Of a stretch of DNA of 64,000 nt, positions 26,601-32,600 are shown piece by piece (position 1 is the stretch's first letter; each line of letters begins with the position of its first letter). The DNA comes from Heliocidaris tuberculata (Eukaryota; Echinodermata; Echinoidea; Camarodonta; Echinometridae): the NCBI GenBank assembly GCA_025618425.1, contig CM046832.1, forward strand, positions 72,490,890 through 72,554,889, in the 5' to 3' direction. The notes beneath the pieces were generated by a model that did not search any database, was not told where the DNA came from, and saw only the letters and a list, made by a program, of their open reading frames with translations. The position numbers and the translations under genes are program-made.

Positions 26601-29600
26601 TATGCTGTCACCGTTTCTGGGGTTGATTTTGTGTAAGCTAATTATACACAAATTATTTTTTCAGGCCTCAGGTACCCTTTAAGTAAAAACAACTACATGT
26701 ATTATGAAAAGTTTCATCTGTATTATATAGCACATATAAGAAGGCTGAAATTTAAGAAATTCAGCTGTTTAAAGGGAAAGTCCCGCCTTGGTATAATTGG
26801 TTTTAAAAGAAGCAGATAAATCAAAGAAACAGATCAGTGAAGGTTCGGGCAAAATCCGATAAGAAATAAGAAAGCCTTTTTTCTAAAATTTGTAATCAAT
26901 CTAGCACAAATTGGCGACACCGTGACGTATCTTGCAACACTGAACTCTACACTATACTTACGTGTAGTGTAGAGTTCAGTGATCTTAGCTCTTCTTCCAT
27001 TTGCCCTGTACCCAGAAAGGCATTTATTTCCATTTTCTGTAAAGAAGATATTCAATTATACATGCATGCACCTTATACAAAATAATTGCTTATACAATTA
27101 TGAAACAAATCTATTCCTTCATCAAAAACTAAGAAAATAAAATTTGTGAGATTTTTGTACTGAGAAAATGGGAGAGGAGCTTGCAAGATATCTGCAAGTA
27201 CAGTTTTCATCCCCTATAGAAGTCCCCCCCCCCCCCCAATTTTCACCTACAGGGCCCTCTTGCATAAAAAGTTGCAATTAAACGCAACTCAAGAAATTAA
27301 TCGCAACTCGATTTTAAACCAATCAGGATCGCGTATTTGGGACTTGCGTTTAATTTTTTGAGTTGCGTTTAATCGCAACTTTTTTATGCAAGAGGGCCCA
27401 GGTCGAAGCAACTAGCACACTTGATCAAAATACATCTCAGGCTCTAGGAAGTATGTTAGTTTCTTTTTATTGTATCTGGGAGACTCTGTAATAATGTTCC
27501 TAGAATACCAAGAACTTGGTTTTATTGTAATATGTCTTTCCATAGAAGATAGAAAGGAAAGAAATCAAGAAAGGAAGAGCAAGTCCGCCGATGCATGCAG
27601 ATCGAGTCTCGTCTTGATGGTTAAAACTATGGCATGGAGTAGGCCCGATACATTCTCACTATAAGGCACCAAACACATCGAAAGACAATAGTCTTTAATA
27701 TTCCTGGCTTTATCCATGGGCGGCGGAACCGGGGGGGGGCTGGGGGTGCAGCCCCTACCCACCCCCACCTACTTTTTTTAGTTAGACACTGTTATAAAAC
27801 CTCGGAAAAAAGGGTTCAAAAATTGTCATAAATGAGTGAAATCTAATCAGCCCCCCCCCCCCCCCCACACTTTCAAAGACGCTCCGCGGCCCCTGTTATC
27901 ATAGCCAACTTCGTTTTCATTTAAAAGGAAAAGCACAGTAAAAATTCAACCAAGTTCCCACAGAGAGGGCAGCCACACTTTCTGAAAGTTTGTTGAACAT
28001 TGCTACAGCTCCAAGATTTTCATTTCCTTTTCTTTTATTACTGAACACGTGTTTTGCAAATATTATATATTCAGGAAAATATATTACATTTCTTTCATTT
28101 TTTGTCGTCATGGCACTTCGTTAAAAAATTCATAAGACAATTAACTTCATTTACTGTATCAAAGTATTCAGTGTACAATAGCAATCTGTCAACATGCACA
28201 GACTGACATATAACTTTCCAAATACATTTGACAGCATAATTACGTAATCTACATTGACAAACATGACTTGTATATACTGTACTGACAAAATTCTTTCAAG
28301 AAATGCAGATATTGTGCCGGTAAGAATTTTATAAAACTGATTAGCAAAACATGATCCCCTTCTTTCATACCCTAATATTCTAAATGCAAACATCAACAGA
28401 CTACATTTTCATAATTTTTGATAAATTCATTTTATTACCTTTTGTGTAAAGAAAGAAGTCATAACATCTCAAAGTTACATTATTACACTATAGTACAGAC
28501 ACATCAAATTTCTCTTTGAAATAAATATATACGCAACTTAAGATACATAATATATAATTTTACAGCCCATTATTAGGCTAAATGAGGTGAATAATTATAT
28601 TTTGGGTAAGACAGCAGAAAGCATCACAAAAAGAAGTAGGCAGGGTAAAGAAAGCGGGAACTTATCTTAATTGGCCTTGCTATTATTAAAAACAGTTTGA
28701 AAAGTCAGAAGAAATATCAAACAAATAGTTGCAAATTGGCAAAATGATGAATCTTTGCATCTTTTAATTTCAACACTTAAATATTGTATTACAAAATAGT
28801 TACCAACCATGTTGCAAGACTGACACCAGTAATAACGACAATATCATATCATTTTTCCTTTTTAGAGATGTAAATATTCTTTCCAGAATTATCATCATTA
28901 TGCAGTATATGACTACTATCACCTTCTCTGAAATTTACTACTTCACTTCATCACTTAGTTTTTGTTCTTTTGTTTTTTGTATTATAAATGATTTTTTAAT
29001 TACTTTGATCATGCATACATATACTATTATCAAATATGCAGTTAATTAGGTACTTATAGGCTACTACATACATGTATTCCTATTGATATCCCTCTGCACT
29101 TCAGAATAGTGTACTATAGATCGATGGTGCATGCTGTATTCATTATTATTATAGATGATCAAACCAATTAGTTTATTTGCACTCCAGGCCGGGTTTTAAT
29201 GACTCATTCAGGCAGTGACATATTACATGTACATGTACAATGTAGGTCAGAGGGAGGAGTGCCCAAAATCAAATGGTGGGGGGGGGGGGGGGGGGGAGGA
29301 AATGGAAAGTTTTAAAAAAGAGAGGGAGGGAGAATAGGAATATGAAAAGAACATCCTACCCCTTTTTTACACCCCCCCCCCCCTGCTTGGTACTTGGAGG
29401 GTGTTCTATGGAATTTTACCCATCTAGTAAGACCTGTGCATCCCCTCCTTTGTGACACAAGTACCCCCCCCCCCTCCCAAATGGCTTGGCCCTGCTACAC
29501 CATGTAAGCCTACATGTATATGAACAAAGAAATTGATTATATTTACTACACATGACACCTTCTCCTCTCTATAAAAGAATGCGATGATGAAAATATTTCA

Positions 29601-32600
29601 CAAATATACTCATTCAATAATATTACAAATCCTATCTATCTTCGGATGACTGACATATTATTTTAGGTATTGTTACCCTGGTTAAAACAAATATATTCCT
29701 TAAAGAAACAGAAAGGACTAACATTGCACTTAAAATGAAGATTATAGAAAATGTTCACAATCATGCTTTTACAATCACAAAGTCCCCGTGGAATAACAGT
29801 TGGATGTAAGAGTTTATAACATAACTTCTAACATTCAGAGGCGTCGATTCGTTCGAAATAGACAAAGCATTGGAGGGGCAGAGCATTGTTCACACACAAT
29901 GCTTGCCCCTCCAATGCTTTATCTATACCAAACGAATCAACGCTTCTGCCAACATTTAGTTAATTTATATAAAGTGCTTGGATGCCTGCCCAAAATCTGA
30001 AGCTGACAGCCTTGAAAGTACACAAATGATGGTACAGGTCACAGAAAGGGGATCATGAAAAATATATTTGCCTTTTCTTTTGATTATCCTGTATACACAT
30101 ACATATATTTTTTCAATTCCAATGAACTTTTTCTGGATAATAAGCAGTAAACTTTATTATTTACTTGGCGTCACCTATATCTTGGAGGGGCAGTATAAAC
30201 TTTATCACATCACTATAACCCTTGGCTCCCTCCTCCTAGTATAACTGATTGGGGAGTGCAGGTGTACTACACTGGGGACAGTAACTAACATGCGTAGGTT
30301 GTGACCGTTCTTCACACAGACTCTCTCTTCAACATCCTATCCAGGGGATTGAGTGTTTTCCTCTGTAACCTATTAACCTATCCTGTATCTATTAAACAGG
30401 GAAAGAACATATCCAGTGGCAGATCCAGGAATTTGAAATCGGGGAGGCACCAGCAGCGAGGGAGTGGAGGGTGTGGGAGGGGGGTATCCCCCCTTCCAAG
30501 GTAAAAATCACAAAACAGAAAAATTAAAGGGGATCGCGGGCACTTGGCGCCCCTGCCTGGATCCGCCACTGATGTCAACACATTATTTTAGTCATCCATC
30601 TGGGCTGGAAATGAACCCAATATTTTTCAACAGGCAGAAGCTCTACTGACTGAGCCAGTGTGCATTAAGAAAGGGGGTATTTTCTTCCTCTGAAATCAAG
30701 ATACTGGTATCTTAGATACATGGCAGGGTACCCAATATTCAAACTTGTCCATGGAGGCTGTCCTTTTTTTAATGTACAAGCTGTATTCAATCATATGCAA
30801 ATTATAACTAACCTAAACATTCATTTGACATTTATAAGAATTTTAATCTGTCAAAATTCATATCAAAATAAAGAAAATCTCCCCTCAGAAAAGAATTATT
30901 GCGATTTTTCAAGAAAGAACACTGTATTTCAGTAAAGTAATGGTGCATCTAGCTGCCCCCTCCCCCACAAAAACAACAACAAAAGAACCTTTGCCTTGAC
31001 CTTGAAGCCCTGAAGGATATTTTTATAATTACAGGTAGTTATATCAGACAATATCAGATTTTTTCTACAATCAAATCATTTTCAAGACAACTGCCCCAAC
31101 CAAATACAGCAGAACCTTGTTATGAGAACACAGTTATAACAAACTCATTATATCATGGTAGTTTTGCTGGTCCCGCTTCTACATAATTTCATTGGTTTTT
31201 AAAAGCCTGATATAGTAATGTTTCAATATAACAAGGAAATTTCCTTGATTCCAAGGAGAGCTCTATTATAATGAGGTTTCACTCTGTAACCTTGTACATA
31301 TTCCAAGGAGCAAGATTGCAAGCTACCACAGGACCCCCCCCCCTAAAAACAAAAAACAGCCTGAAAATGCTTCAAGATTAAGAAAATCGTATTAAAGGAA
31401 TCATATTGGACTAAGTTATTTGATCACTCTACATTATAAAAGGCATTTTTTTTTCCTTTATTTTTTCCAGTTATACTGCTGCTGTAACCTCTGCAATTGT
31501 CTGTCACTGACAATAGCCCAACATACAGATGGTTCTGTGAGAGGTCATGACCAAGATCTCAAATTGGAGGCACTTCTTCTTCTTCCTCTTCTTCCTGTTA
31601 AGTACAGACCACCTCTGGTGTAAAGTCTACTGTTGGCAGGTATGGTGTGGATATGCGTAGTATTATGAAGAAGATTTTAATTTGATTATAAATTATTTTT
31701 TTAACAATATCATAAAAAGCAAACTACCGAGTCATTCAACATGGAAATGCTTCATTTTGTCAAATGCATAGGAGGATGATGTTTTCTTTCAACCACCACT
31801 GACGACAATCATGTAGTTAGCAATCGCGCTAACCACAATCACATTGCATGTTTGATGAAATTAACCTGGAGCACTTGTTGCTTCATGAGATTTAAACCTA
31901 CATTGCTTCAAACATATGATGTTACTGTGGTCAGCATGAATGTGCAAAAATTCATTCCCCTATATCATGGACCTACTAGAGAGTAGGTCCATGCCTATAT
32001 TAACCTGCATGAGCATTATGAGTGACTGTTCCACTGCCTTTGTTTGCACACAACTTATTTATACTATGTACTGTGTACGTACCTACTGAACAAGTGATTA
32101 TTACCACTCATCCAATGTACGAGGTAATAAAAAAAAATCGGGTACTCCTAAGCCAATATGATCATGGTGAAAACACCTAACTGCTGCCCTCTACTGCTGT
32201 ACTAACTGCATACAACAATAAAGAAAATACAGATTTCCTCTCTCCACACAGAGAGGATGGCACACAAAGAGATCATGTGGTCTAATTTTTAAAACTTATC
32301 ACAAAGGCAAAATTTGGTGCTTAAAATTCAAATTTCCTGAATTTATGGTTCAGCTGGTCAACATCCCAGACAACTTGCAGGTAAGTAAGTGAGATACTAA
32401 CTTTCACCTTTCAGTCTCATATTTTTAATGTCCAATTGCCACAGATTATTGTGTATTCACCAACTATTGGTCCTTTCGGACCTACAAGCGCTTATTGCTA
32501 TAGGTAGATTTACCTATAATATAGCCATTAACAAAAAAGGTTTTACTTTTAGTTACAGCAGCTACCCATCACATAGACAGAAATAACCATCTGTTATGGG

